Source of the DNA: Larix kaempferi
Taxonomy: Eukaryota > Streptophyta > Pinopsida > Pinales > Pinaceae
Assembly (NCBI GenBank): GCA_027924585.1
Contig: BSBM01000252.1
Span: forward strand, 3,782,001 to 3,846,000
DNA: 64,000 nt
Direction of reading: 5' to 3'
Shown here: positions 47,051 to 59,437 of the stretch, in pieces
Position numbering within the stretch: the stretch's first letter is position 1
Layout of the letters: each line of letters starts with the position of its first letter
Made by a program: the position numbers and the translations under genes
The notes under the pieces: model-generated
Told to the model about the DNA's origin: nothing
Database searches by the model: none
Seen by the model: only the letters and a program-made list of their open reading frames with translations

Positions 47051-49741
47051 CCCATCGATTCGAGTCTCTCGCTAGAGTTAGAATTTGAACCTTCATTTCA
47101 TCTGCTTCTTGTTCCCCCCCCCCCTTGGTGAACATTTTCATATTAGTATCCAAGTTGGTAGTTGGGTTAGCAAGCATCATTTTTAGACGAAATGAATCTT
47201 GGGAGGCATACCACATGTCATACCATCAACAATCATGTTGAGAGAACACTACCATGTTAAGCCACTAGCAATCATGCTGGGGGCATTTACCAACCTCTGG
47301 GAATCATGTTAGGAAGGAACCCGTCAATAGGTCTTAACCTATGAGCATAGTTCCCTTTCTATGTCAAGCTCGTTAAAAAATGAAATAGGTTCCAGCGAGC
47401 AGAGTTCTAATCTTGTGTCAAGCTCATTAAAAAATGAAACAACTTTGTTCCCTTTGAGTCGAGTCTGCTCGTAGACTTAGTACCTGAACCTTCTTTTCAC
47501 CCGCCTATGCCTTAGGTGGATGAAATGAAGCTTGGGGGCATGTCTTCAACCTCTGGAAGTCACGTTGAATTCAAATCGATCACCTCTCCACACCCCATTG
47601 GAGCTAAGTCACTTACTTCTAGCAATCATACTGGGGGCACACACCAACCTCTGGATGCCATGTTGGGAAGAAATCCACCATTGGGAACATTTTCGAGCAT
47701 ACTTTCCTTTCTTAGGTTTCGAGCTCATTAAACCATGAAAAATATCCTGAGCATAGTTCATTTTTTGTTACAAGCTCGTTAAAAAATGAAGCAGACATCA
47801 TGATCATTCTTCCAACCTATCTTCGAGCTCGTTAAAAACAGTAAGATAGCATTTGAGCTTACTTTTCACCTTTTTCGTGCTCTGGTTGAAACATGAAAAG
47901 TCGTTTGCGCTTAGTTTTTACTTTTTCATGTTCTGGTTCAAACATGAAAAAGATTCTGAGTGCTTTTGATACCATTATCATGCTCGTTAAAAATTTGAGT
48001 AAAAAGTTGTGTCTAACGAGTATAGGTTTATCACTTTATCCAGCCTCGCTAGACTATTTACGGAAAAGGAAATGTGCCGAGTTTACTTTTCCTTTGTCGT
48101 ACTCAGTTATCAACCATGACAAAGTTGTTCATGGAGTCCTTTTTAAGCTCTTTTCAGACTCCCTAAATAGGAAAAGATTGCCAAGCGAACTTGATGCTTT
48201 CACGCTTGTAAAAGCATTTGAATGATCATCTTTATGGTGATAGTTTACCCCTTTTTCAGACCAGGAAGCACTATTTATGAAAAAGGAATACTCCAACCAA
48301 CCATGGCTAGAAGAGTCCTCTCCCGCGTTGTTTTACCCTTTTTCGGGCGATGAGGCTAACTTTACGAAAAAGGACTATTGGAGTCTCCTTTAGTTCTTTT
48401 CAAACTCTCTAAACATGAAATGATGCCGAGTTTACCTTCTTTGGACTCGTTAAAATTCAAACATCGAAGGGCCCATCCATGGGATGAACCCCTCCTTTCC
48501 TAGGTTCGTAAAACATTTGGGATTGGACTCATCTATGAGATGAGCTATACCGAGCATCTGGTTACCCTCATCAAGCTCGTTAAAAAACAAGTGAGGCACT
48601 CATCATTCATGATGAGGAAAAAGGGAAGATTTGGTGTTACATCTTAATTACGGAAGTACATAGTCACCCTTGAACATGGCACTCATTTGCATTTGCATTT
48701 AGTACTTGGATAATCTATCTGTCCTCGAGTCTTGTCAATTCCATGAGTCGCGTAGCTTCTTTGGATCATCCAAAGAATGCTTCCACCATCAGTTGCATTA
48801 AGGATTGGTATCAGTCTCGTCATGTCAATACTGCCAAGTCATGCCATGCCCATGTTCAAGAGACATTTGTTACTCATCTTCTGCAGTCTATATACCTTCG
48901 ATCATGTTGGTCTACCTTGAGTCAGTCTTGCACATTACTCTACCATCCGATCTACACCAAACATCTGTTATCGAGTTTCATGTCGATGATGGGGGATTCA
49001 TCATGGCCCTCCATCGATGGGTTCATATTCATCAACTTCAAATCATCATCCGAGGAGTGAACTTAGAAACCAACCAAGTACCTTGGCCCTGCATACCTCA
49101 ATGGAAGGTTACCTCGCTTTCAACATGAGTTTACCTCATTGACTCTAGATTGAAATATTTCTTCTTACGTTCGACTTCAACTCATTGACTCGCGCTTGAT
49201 GACATGTACTGTGATACCTTGGGAATCATTGACATCAATGGTGATTTCCCTCGCACTTGTTAATGGTATACATTAATGACCGGTAATCAAGTGGTTTCTA
49301 CCATGTTCGACTCCAAAACAATGTAATCACATGGATAGATTCATATCATTGCGGGTTCAGCTTGAAGACCCTGGGGAAGTTCTTTCCTACCCAGGTTGCG
49401 ATGGGGATTGTTTGGGACACACAGATCCACTTTTGTATTGGTCATGGTTGTGTTGTTAGTTCAGAATTACACAGATCCACTTTTGTATTGGTTGTGGCTA
49501 TGTTATCATCTCATCATGGATCTACGATTGTGTCTAGTAGCCATGATTGTTTTCAGTTGGTCTTTACTATCATGGATTTGCAATGTATTGGTCGGCAGCC
49601 ATGTTTTGTGTTGTGTGAGACTTGTGGATCTTAGGTCATTTCTGCAGCAACTCCTTCCAACCAGCAAGTCCTTTCCATTTTTCATACTACAAAGCATTTC
49701 ACCTATCGCATTCCGTCAGATTCATGCTTTGGGGGGCATTC
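47051..49741 (+). other. Element F 3' non-coding region
   Basis: No domain. The 13-mer AGCTCGTTAAAAA and close variants recur, spaced out, to about 48590 (for example 47370, 47775, 47828, 48575). A CCCCCCCCCC-like run is at 47115-47126. From 48600 to 49720 no structure is seen apart from a short duplication (ACACAGATCCACTTTTGTATTGG at 49418 and 49470). Confidence 0.6.
49726..49741 (+). other. Element F polypurine tract
   Basis: GCTTTGGGGGGCATTC directly before the 3' LTR start TGTTACACC. Confidence 0.75.
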
Positions 49742-50767
49742 TGTTACACCAAAATGTCATCACCCTTGTGCAAGTGTCACAAGTGTCGCAAGTGTTGCAA
49801 GTGTCGTCGTCATGACCTAGTGTCGTCATCATGACCGTTGCAAGTACCGTTATTATGACCAAGTGTTGTCATCATGACCGTTGTGATAATGTCATCATCT
49901 TGACCATTGTGTAAACTCTTTGCTATTATACCTAAACTCATTTTAGAGTAAAAACATATCCCTAAAGTTTCCCATGACTGGAGGGCTTAATTGACCTACT
50001 TTTCAAGGTTGTCGCAGTCTGCCCTTGTGCAACATGCGACATCATAGGTTGTCCTAATGCAACATGTGACGATGTTAGTTATTTGGATAAAAGAGTATCT
50101 TCGAGCCCATTCTCGAAGATGAGTGATGTGGAGGCCTATCCCTAGGTTCTAGGTGAGGTGGCATTTCGGTTCCTAACCTTATGGCAAGATCCCTTAACCA
50201 TCTCCCCCTAATCCTCAACTTACCCTATCTCTTTAGCCTTATATAAACACCCACTCTCTCCATGGGAGGGGGGCAGGTCTATGGTACCCTTATGCTGGTA
50301 GAACCCATATTGGTGATTGGGAAGCTTGTACCTTCTTGGAGACTTGGCTTGGACATGTTGGATGGAAGATGCGACGCTGAGGCTTTGGTTGTAGCTTCAT
50401 CCTTTCTATGTATTCCCACCTTTTTATACAGTTAATATAATCTCTTTCCATAAATGTTGTCTCGTTGATGATGTTTAGAACTTTCTTCCTCAACTGTTAG
50501 TTTAGATCAGTTATTGTTTATATATCTTGTACTGCTTGTATCATTTCCATATTGTCTTGACAGGTCTTGCAGCTGGAGATCTGACGACCGCGAGACTTGG
50601 AGCAACAACAAGGAGAAGGATCCACGATCTGAAAGGTATGATATCTAAGTACTCGATCTGTAACTAGATCTAGGAAATGAGTTTTGTATTCTATACTATT
50701 TGTTCTAGGCTCACATTGAGCTAGGGAGATCCGGCTCGCATCCGCTCGGGTGGATTGTCCGTTAACA
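49742..50767 (+). repeat. Element F 3' LTR
   Basis: 1026 bp matching 34767-35791, followed by the TCCGC target copy and then by minus-strand element G sequence. Confidence 0.95.
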
Positions 50768-52323
50768 TCCGCAAAACTGAATGTATGGGTAAAACACACT
50801 GTGAGCTCTAGCCAAGTAGCAATTTTCCCTCTCAACTCAGCTGCAGTATACCATGAACGTGGCATCTCATCCAAAGTATGGATAAAAGCATGGACCCACT
50901 CATCTTTTGGTCATGATACCCATAGTCGCTGACATTCCATCAAGTGACCACCTGGATTAGTCCAACCATCATACTTTTCAGTGTGGTAAACCTCAGTATC
51001 ACCAAAACGTACCATCGTCAATCTTCGGCATTTCAACCATCCATCAATCGATGCCTTGTGTGTCACCCACCAACGTGCTGGAGCAGCCTTCAATGCTTCA
51101 TTCAATGCCAGCAAGCAGTGTGGTTTGGAAACTCTTTCTTCAAACTCCATCAGAAAGTTGGATAAGCTAGGTAGTCCTTCATATGTTGGTAGTGTAACCG
51201 TTTCAGTCGCGACATGGCATAATGACTGTGTGACCAACCCACACTTATGGAGTGACACTTCGTGCAAGCGGTTCTGCCAATATTCCAATGCATCATCAGA
51301 GTCAGAAGATGCAGAGTTGTCACTACGCCATCCCATCTCATCGTTGGCAGTCAGATGTATATAATCTTTGGAAATATTGAATGCATGGTCCCATCCACTG
51401 CGATCGTCGTCCTTCACTGGTTCTACGTAGTGGCATCCTTCAGCCGGATCCAATGAGGCGATAACTCTGAGATCGCAATTTTAAAAAGTCATCATCCGTT
51501 GCTTGAATTTGATTACAGCTCCACTATCATTATCCCATCCAATCGCCAACAGTGTGGGATAAGAGCTGCCGCCTTCGACAACTTCGATGACATCAAAGTC
51601 GGCATAGGTTTTCATACCCTCAATATCTACCACTAGCCATGGAACTCGCCCAATAGGTGTTACTTTCGCATGGTTAGCCAATCGGAGCTGTACAGGAGAG
51701 CAGCTCAATGGGGGGCTCCCCATCTTCTGCCAAGCCTGCTTGGTCAAGATGTTGACATCCGAACCAAGATCCAGAATAATTGAATCAACATCATAGTCAC
51801 CAATTTGAATATTCATCCGCATCTCCTTACCCGTCTTCCGTCGTTGCAAGGAATTAACCGCAAGCTCTTCTCGATCCTGGGTCGATCGTCGCAGCAAGGC
51901 TTCAATCGCAACAAGAGCATCGAGATCTTTTTCTAGGGACAAACAATGTTCCAAAAATGCTCGAAGTGTGTTGGACCACCGCGATGAGCTAACCTCCGAA
52001 GTAGCATCAAAAGTAGAGGGCATGTCATACATGACGGCTTTACCTCGGTCGTTTCCTACTGCCCATCGTTCCTGAAGAAACGTCTCCCATTCTGCATCAA
52101 TGTCAAATGATACCTTCTTTTGTCCAGCTAACCGGATCGTTGAGTTGTATTCTCCAGTTGTCTTCCCTCCTCGAGTGACCACAGCAACAGAAGCATCTTG
52201 CGATCTTGGTTTTGCAGAAATTGTCACGATGTTTGCACCCTGCTGCTGATTCGGTGGTACATTCCCCGATTGATTTACATTTGTATTTTTGTTCTGATTC
52301 GGCTGTGGATTTTGATTCTGCAC
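50768..52323 (-). pseudogene. Element G protease and protease-RT linker
   Basis: The 281-codon stretch 51481-52323 begins in a Gln/Asn/Pro-rich hinge (QNPQPNQNKNTN), then a linker with many charged helices. A retroviral-type protease follows: DVDSIILDLGSDVNILTKQAW, with D-L-G at the active site instead of the usual D-S/T-G. LRLANHAKVTPIGRVPWLVVDI comes next. A further coding-like segment to 50911 (DGWTNPGGHLMECQRLWV) and then to the F junction links in sense to the RT part at 34765. Stops near 51455-51480 and 50905 interrupt it. Confidence 0.75.
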
Positions 52324-54102
52324 TTATTGTTGTACTTGGTTCTGAGTGGGTTGTTGTGCCTAGGGCTGTGTCTGCAACTGGGGAGTGTTCCCTGCCTGCC
52401 ATCATGTAATCAACTATGGACAATTCTCAACTGTATGACCGTTAACAAAATAGAACGTACACTGGTTCTGTAGCAGTGGGCAGACTCATTGATAGTGTCC
52501 CCATACCGCACAGTGATAACATTGAATAGGTCCATGACCACCTCGTCCTCCTCCGTGACCAAATCCTCCACCACATCCTCCCCAGTATCCTCCCCAGAAT
52601 CCTCCCTACTGTTGGTACTATGGTTGGTTAAATTGTTGCCGCATTGGTGCCGGTTGCATCCCTTGCCCTTGTTGTGCATACTGTGGTTGCTGTACGTATT
52701 GTGGTTTTTGTGGAGCCATCTGCATCAGAGCATATTGCGGCATGAACTATGACGGTTGCTATTGCTGCGGTACAAACTGTAGCTGCAATTTAGGTAGTAG
52801 TTGGGCTACCTGTGGCTGCGGTTGCGATTGTTGTATGGCACGCTGGTCATTCTTGACATAGAATGCATCATACATTCTTTCTTGTAGCAACCCATATGCA
52901 CGGAAATCTTTGTCATCATGACCCACCGACTTGCAGAATGTACAATAGAGATTCCTCAGGGTGGTAACCATTTTCTGCATATAAGGGAAATTGTCGTGAC
53001 TGTGCCCATACACCTGGCAGATGCAACACCATGGCATGCTACCACCATTCAATGGATTAAGCGCTCCTGAAACCAAATAATTGAGGAAGTCCAGGAAATT
53101 GTCCTTCGTATGCCCTTCTCCTCGGCATCGCGTACACCATACTTCTTCACGCTACTCCTTGCCCTTCTTCAAATCTTGCAGCTGTATGGTTAAGTTGGTG
53201 AGCTGTGTCTGTATCTGCGACATCCCAGCTGTAGTTTCTCCAATCGACGATGCCTCCAATCGCATTGCAATCTCCAGAGCTTCACTAGGAGTCGAAATGT
53301 TTTTTTGCATCAGTGGTAGCTGAATATGTGGTAGCAATGCCACAATGAACCATTATTTATGTTGGATGACGCTCATATCAAAACTAACCTTTTCCATCAG
53401 CGTCTTGAATTGTTGGTCGAAATCCCATACCGTCTCATTGGGATACTGCTTAATTTCCTTCAATTCTGTAATATATTGAGCCTCAGACTCGGGCCTTCTA
53501 AATTTGGCAATAAGCCCATCCCGAATCTCATCTAGTGACTTCTCTGGAGCTCCTGGAGGGAATAGAACAAACTTCATAAACCAATCTAATGCGCGACCTC
53601 GCAGAGTCGTCACTAACTTTCCTTTCTTAGCAGCATCATCGGTGATTTGTTTCATGGTCCAGACCGCATCACACAAAAACCAATACTGTTTTGGGTTGTC
53701 TATCACACTCCCGTGGAACAATGGTAACTTAGCATCATCACTCGTCATTCTGGGCTTCCTTCCTCCTTTCGTTGTACTACTACCAATTAACTTCTGTGGA
53801 ATTGACGAACTTGGCGGTGTTGAAGTGGTATTTTTTTCTATCTGAGAAATAGTGAGCGGAGGTGTGGGCACGTTGGTGCTGGGGTTTTGTCCTACCTCGA
53901 TCCTGGGCTTAGCCTGGTTTTCCTTGTCAGGACTGTGAGTTCGCTTCGTCCCATGTGGTCTTCCTTCACGGTCTTGCAGTTCGACTGCAGCAGGACCTTC
54001 TCCTGTCCTCTGCCTCTTTTCCTGTCGGAACCTCGCTCCTCCCCTTGTAAGACCACTTTCTTCCTTGGCTTCACTCACAGTCTCATCATGACCTGCACCC
54101 AT
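52324..54102 (-). pseudogene. Element G gag
   Basis: The ATG at 54102 opens 249 codons with a basic/disordered start and a Retrotrans_gag core (AKLPLFHGSVIDNPKQYWFLCDAV begins it; LRGRALDWFMKFV; IKQYPNETVWDFDQQFKTLM). A stop at 53353 follows, then pieces at 53152-53343 and 52759-53076. Four zinc-knuckle-like motifs are visible to 52410, two of them lacking the last Cys (CTFCKSVGHDDKDF) and one broken by a stop (CYHCAVWGHYQ-stop-VC). It once encoded the particle protein and is not intact here. Confidence 0.8.
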
Positions 54103-54109
54103 CTACCCC

Positions 54110-54653
54110 TTACCATTCCATGTACCGCCCCCCAACAGACACGGTACCCGCGGCCTCCACCCACCAGGATGTGTACTGATCAAGATGCATCTTCAATATA
54201 CCCTTTTCGCAAATAAGCATCTTGATCGACAGTTGAAGCGACAATAAAAACCTGCCCTGAGGTTCATGGAAAAAATATCTTTCAGCTTCACTATAGGACT
54301 TTTGAGTATCAACCGCGAACTCTGTGGTATAGCCTTCTAGGATGCTATTGAACCACACTTCGATAGCCCACGATGCTTTATTATCAACTTCCTGCAGTTC
54401 CTGAATCAATTCGGGGATCCAGGTCGTCGGTTCACCACCTTGGATGTTCCTCTTTTGGAAGGTCAACTTTTCCAACCATTCGAACAATAGGACCGGGAAT
54501 TCACAAAAGAACATTCGTGCGATCCCTCGTGAATATATCTACCCACCCACTAATCTAATGTCAATCGAGTGTTCATGTTTTCCTCTTCAGCGAATTCCTA
54601 CAACTTCTGATCAAACCATTCTTGGATCTCTGGTTTCGTCGGGTGCCACAACA
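54110..54653 (-). pseudogene. Element G leader ORF ahead of gag
   Basis: An ATG at 54653 begins a frame with two stops, then after a frame change a 134-codon stretch (54514-54110) containing TTWIPELIQELQEVDNKASW and KSYSEAERYFFHEPQG. It may be the true Gag N-terminus or a separate small ORF. No known domain recognised. Confidence 0.4.
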
Positions 54654-54677
54654 TGTCCTCCTTTCACTCCGTACACA

Positions 54678-54695
54678 GTCCCGAAAATGGAACCA
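54678..54695 (-). other. Element G primer-binding site
   Basis: On the minus strand TGGTTCCATTTTCGGGAC begins two bases after the LTR end (GAGTCAACA). The tRNA was not assigned. Confidence 0.55.
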
Positions 54696-54697
54696 TT

Positions 54698-55579
54698 TGT
54701 TGACTCAAACCCAGTCGACAGGGGTTCACATCACTGTTGACACCAACCGCAGTCTCCCTGGTCACCGGCCCGAACAGGGTTTATCCCGCCCAGCAACACC
54801 TACAGAGTAGATGAGGTCTCACCCGAGGCATCCCAGAAGAGCAGACGAAACCATGTTTCTGTCGAATGAAGGAGGATGGTTGCGGCTATGATACTTAAAC
54901 TTATTGCAACACTAGGACATAGATCTTTAAGCATTCAACATAGTATTAAAGTGACATTCAACCGATACATTCATCATTACAACAACAATAATTGCAAAGA
55001 AAGTATCACATCAAGAAGCATGACATTTATTTGTATAGTGCAACATTGCATTACCATAACTGAACAGATTAAACACAAAGATTGTACCAAAATAGCTTCA
55101 TCATATTATCATGTCAACTCAGATACAATGTCTCTGCAAAAACTAGATCTCCGCAATGACTTTTGACATCAAAACATACCCGAAAATCATACAACCAACA
55201 TCAAAGCTTCACATTCTTCGGCTGCTAATTATATCTTCAACACTTACAATTCTTATCTATATATAGGCTGTTGCCTTACAACTTTTGTCCACTTACTACC
55301 GACTTCCTAACTGACACTATGGACAAATGACCCAATATCTAACTGACTTATCTAAAAATGACCAAAAACCCGCATTCTGTGGTATAGCTGACTCAACCTT
55401 ACATAATATGTGGTCCAAATGACCCAAAACCCGCATTCCGCAGTACAATTGACCCAAAATGCATAACTAATCTTCCGTTGATTGCCATTCACGTCATCTT
55501 CTCACCATTCGCGCCATCTTCTGCCTTGTCGTGGCATCGGAGATGCTACAATAGCACTCTACCAAACCGCCTGCCAACA
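54698..55579 (-). repeat. Element G 5' LTR
   Basis: 882 bp matching 27416-28296. Confidence 0.93.
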
Positions 55580-58082
55580 CTGGCTATGGTTGCAACTAAA
55601 TGAGGGGGAACTATGTATCCACTAGGGAGTGGCAAGGGGGTTTGGAATGGAACCCTAGGATTCCATATGTCACCTAGAGAATCCATTTGACTTGTCCTAG
55701 ACACCATTGAATGTTGTTGTAAGGAAGTGGGTGAAGAGAACTATTCATGAGGTTGTGGAGTATGGGAAACCCGAAGGGTCGGATGGTAGAGTATGGAGCT
55801 CTGTTGCCTTGATCCTCACGTCACTCCACCCCTTGGCAGTTCTTATTCCCCATTCCAGGACCTTGGTAGGGGGAAGACATCAATTGAACCCTTACACGAC
55901 CTAGCAGATAGAGGAGGGAGGAAGAAATCCAGGTCGTGATTCTATGCAAGACACAATTTATAGAGTCAAAGGTGCATGGAGAATTGTGTGGGAAGAGAAA
56001 CCATGGATAAGATCCATAGACCCAAACTTTGGTGCATTTTGGAGAGAGTTACATGCCCGAGAATCCACAAAGGAACCCATATCTGTTAGCCGAAATTGTG
56101 GACGCAGGATAGAGCTTCGACCACAACGTTGAGGAGACCCAGGTGTGGAATTGCAGTGAGAAGGAGACAAGAGGGTTTGGGCTGCACAATAGAGTCAGAA
56201 AGGGCTCATTTACCTTGATTTAGCAGTTTGGGCCAGCCACACTTAACCAGGTGAGTGCTAGGGGAAGGGGCGCCCTAGGGACTATGCAGCAGTGAAGGGG
56301 ACCTTACCTAGGCTGAGAGTGGAGGTGATGGGGGTTCTTAAGCTATCTAATATCATTGGGATATGCCCATATCCCTATGGAGGAGCCTATTGACCTAGAA
56401 AACCTTACCTACCTTCCCCATTTGCTTGACAAAGCTGGATTATTAGTGCTAGATGAACCTGATGGACTGTGATCCAATGTTTTGAATGAACTTGAGAGAG
56501 ACTCCTTGGTGGATACATAGCCCCAGCTCGGGGGTGGTCTCTGAGTGTTGAAATAGTACAAGTTGGGAAGAGACCTATGGTTGGGATGGAATGTTGCAGT
56601 CCATAGCCAATTTGCTTGGAGGTTCAATGCAAAAGGTAATTTTTCTCTTTGTTAAGTTATGCCGACATCTGTTTCCAATTACCATGAATTGTTAACTAAT
56701 TAATAGGGTTGAATGCCCATGCCTTATGTTTCATTATGTTGTGCATGTTATTGATTGATGAATACATGACACCTTGTGTGTGGATGATGCTTCCTTCAGC
56801 TATAGTTGTTAAGTATATGCATCCATCTATTTGCTTATGGGAATGTTCCATTGATGAATAGGACTGTATGCCTATGCATTATGTTTAAGTCTGTTTTGTA
56901 TCTTACTTCTTCACTGATCTAACTAATTAATGACTATTATGGATATGTTGGATACATGTTAGATGTGTGGGTGGATAATGTTTCAGTTCCCTTGAGTTTA
57001 ATGACTATTTATCCTTGTACTTATATGATCGTATGTCTTGATGGATAGGGCTAAGTCTAGAAAATGTACAGAATACTCCAGCCAGGTCTTGGGGAACAGA
57101 ATGGACAACCTTGTGGTGTTCACGAATCCAGTGGACTAGATGAAGGAAATAAGACAGAGAAGAATGGAGCAGAGCTTCTTCACATAGTGGTAAAGAGGCA
57201 TGGATGGGGCTTTAAGTCATATTTTGGAGTGGAATAAGGGCAGGGACAAAGTCCTCAGGTGTAGATGAAGACCCTGCATCTCCATAGTGCTCTCCAAAAG
57301 CTTTCCAACTCCACCAGATTTGTCCAATTTGGCTTAAGGATGAAGGAGATATCAGTCTCAGAATTTGTAGGTGCAGGGGTCTATGGTCCCAACCTTTCCG
57401 CAACCGCAATGTGGATTGCGGATTGCAGAGGTTGGGGAACAACCTTTGGATTGGTGTGGTTATCCTTTTGCCTTTCCGCATCCACAAAGCGAATTGAGGA
57501 TTGTGGAATTTGGAAGGGAAATTCCATGAAGATGGTGCCCGGGATTTTCAACTTTCCACATCCGCAAGCAGATTGCGGATTGTGGATGTCAGAAGGTCGA
57601 TTTCCACGGGATTAGCGCATTGGATTTCCTCCATTTTGCATCTGCAAAGTGGATTGCGGATTGCGAATTGCAGATTGTGGAAGATGGTTTTCCCCGTAAT
57701 ACGAAATGAGGTTTCCTCTTTCCGACATCCGCAATGCGGGTTGTAGATTGCGGAATTGCATAGGAGTAAAATATCCAAGACGACGAATTGAGGACTCCGA
57801 CTTCCGAGTTCCGCATGTGGATTATGAAACTACATAAATCGGACGAGAAATTTTTTAGGACGTAAAAAAGGTTCTGGCTTTCGACTTCTGCATTGCAGAT
57901 TGCGGAAGTCAAAAGTGCGATTTCAACGGAGACGTGGATTTGGCAATCCGATTTCTGAGTTCTACATGCGGATTGTGGATCACGGAATAGTGAATTGTGG
58001 ATCGCGAATGGTGGATTGCGGATCGCAAATGGCCATTGCAGATGTGTGCAAAATCAGATTTAATCATTGAAAAAAAACTATA
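55580..58082. other. Continuation of host segment H, non-coding
   Basis: It should continue the LTR-like sequence cut at 27415. No coding domain was found. Near 56640-57050 imperfect repeats of an ATGAATAGG(A/G)...TATGCC(C/T)ATGC word recur. From 57400 the CCGCAA cluster begins. Where the LTR of H ends could not be determined. Confidence 0.35.
57400..58040. repeat. Second cluster of CCGCAA / TTGCGG inverted words
   Basis: Words such as GGATTGCGGATTGCAGAG, TCCGCAA and GATTGCGG recur every 20-60 bases in both orientations over about 640 bases. This is the same vocabulary as 8700-9060. Open frames on both strands here are shadows of the repeated words. Confidence 0.7.
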
Positions 58083-58532
58083 TCAGTGGTCTCCTATCGT
58101 CTTTGAAGGCCACCATGGGGTTAGGGGATGTGACACTTCGACCCACTTAGTAAAGTAATCAACAACCACAATAATGAAGTGTTGGCTGCTAGCCAAAGGA
58201 GGATTGCATATCATAAAATCAACATCCCATTTTGTGAATGGACCAATATTAACCATGGGATAGAGTGGGGCAAGATGTGCATGCATTTTCTTGGTATATA
58301 TATGACAAGGATGACACTTGATGAGGAAATTGATAAAATCTTTAAAGATAGTAGGCCAAATATATGTTACATGGAAAATTTTCTGAGTTGTAGCTAACTT
58401 ATAAAGATGACCACCACATGCTTTGACATGGCAGTCATTTAAAACTTGTTTAACTTCCTCGTGAACTAAACATTGTTGTAAGATTAATTTGATGCCTTGA
58501 CAGTACAAAGCATCCCCATTTATAAGGTACAT
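58083..58532 (-). pseudogene. Ty3/gypsy integrase fragment
   Basis: A 149-codon frame reads as the end of the linker and the integrase zinc module: VHEEVKQVLNDCHVKACGGH then PTIFKDFINFLIKCHPCHI, giving H-H-C-C. The start of the core follows: TKWDVDFM (first catalytic Asp) and FIIVVVDYFTKWVEV. The rest of the core is missing, and sequence below 58083 is unrelated. Upstream on this strand (58533-58700) no clear continuation was seen. It differs in sequence from the integrases of A and G, so it belongs to another family. Confidence 0.8.
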
Positions 58533-59069
58533 CTAGGCTTGGTGACGAATGCAGCATTGTTCATCACAAGAAAGGCGAGTGGTGAAACACTAAGTCTAGA
58601 GATAACCCAAAATGTCTCCATGTGAGGGATCATGAGAAGCAATTTGGAACAATAGCACACCAATGCAATATGAAACAAATGAAACTAGTGTGGATCATAT
58701 TTATTTAGGCATGAGGGCATCAAATTATTATAGTCCCCTTGTTGCTCTTAAATATAACTATGTACTTAAGGTTCCATATCATAATGTATGCATTTGGGCT
58801 CCATATTAGAATGCCCTCCCCAAGGCTCCATATTGTAATTTGTGCACTCATGCAACCGTAGTGAATGCTACTTCAAGTACTTGTCTCAACATTCCTGATT
58901 TGATCACCTTCATGTGAGTGTGGTATTGTGCACAACTCTATAGTAGACATGTGTACATAGATATATACTACATAACTCGTAACACACAGGAAAATAATCC
59001 TACACAAAAACCTTCATTCACCGAAAATTTCTAATTCTAAGTAACCTTTGCAAAAATGGCAAAAAAAAT
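58533..59069. other. Non-coding stretch
   Basis: AT-rich sequence with three spaced CCATAT(C/T)(A/G)TAAT(G/T)T words (58767-58840). Nothing else recognisable. Confidence 0.4.
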
Positions 59070-59207
59070 CTATATATACATATATACACACACATATATA
59101 TATACATATATACATATACATATACATATATACATATAGATATACATATATATATATATAGACATACATATATATATATACATACAAATATATATATATA
59201 TATACAT

Positions 59208-59240
<33 letters not shown>
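59070..59240. repeat. TA/TATACA microsatellite
   Basis: Alternating TA with CA and GA steps. The long Tyr/Ile frame on the minus strand is an artefact. Confidence 0.95.
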
Positions 59241-59244
<4 letters not shown>

Positions 59245-59245
59245 T

Positions 59246-59437
59246 CTAAATAATCAATTCATAATTAATCTAAAGAATATATATATAGATATCTATATAT
59301 ATATTCTTTAGATTAATCAATTCATAATTAATCTAAAGAATATATATCTATATATATAGATATCTAAAAAATATATATATAGATATCTATATATATATAT
59401 ATATATTCTTTAGATTAATTATGAATTGATTATTTAG
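59246..59437. repeat. Foldback with perfect 37-nt arms
   Basis: 59246-59282 is the exact reverse complement of 59401-59437 (ends CTAAATAATCAATTC and GAATTGATTATTTAG). Between them a second copy of the arm lies in a shorter palindrome (about 59302-59343), among TATAGATATCTATA words. The whole can form a large hairpin. It could be a degenerate foldback or MITE-like element. Confidence 0.85.

Larger units (their letters stand above)
34767..50767 (+). mobile_element. Element F: non-autonomous gypsy-like element (gag and protease only), split by E
   Basis: LTRs of 1025 bp (34767-35791) and 1026 bp (49742-50767), TGTTACACC...CGTTAACA, with flanks TCCAC and TCCGC (5 bp, one change). The primer site begins TGGCGACC and the polypurine tract TTTGGGGGGCATT precedes the 3' LTR. 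Inside are a long leader, a gag-like ORF with two zinc knuckles and a protease-like domain, then 3.5 kb of repeats. No RT, RNase H or integrase is present, so mobility depended on another element. E (37469-44183) interrupts the leader. Confidence 0.92.
27416..55579 (-). mobile_element. Element G: Ty3/gypsy retrotransposon with extra 3' ORF, split by F
   Basis: Direct repeats of 881 bp (27416-28296) and 882 bp (54698-55579), TGTTGACTC...CAACA on the plus strand, bracket the element. Flanks are CTGGT (27411-27415) and CTGGC (55580-55584), a 5-bp duplication with one change. Read on the minus strand it has a primer site, leader ORF, gag, protease, [F insertion], RT, RNase H, integrase, a long extra ORF and a polypurine tract. 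Frames carry scattered stops, so it is inactive. Without F it would be about 12.2 kb. Confidence 0.93.

Noticed and set aside
48743-49128. Overlapping plus-strand open frames in the 3' part of element F
   Set aside because: Two frames of similar length overlap, with no domain and ordinary composition; treated as non-coding.
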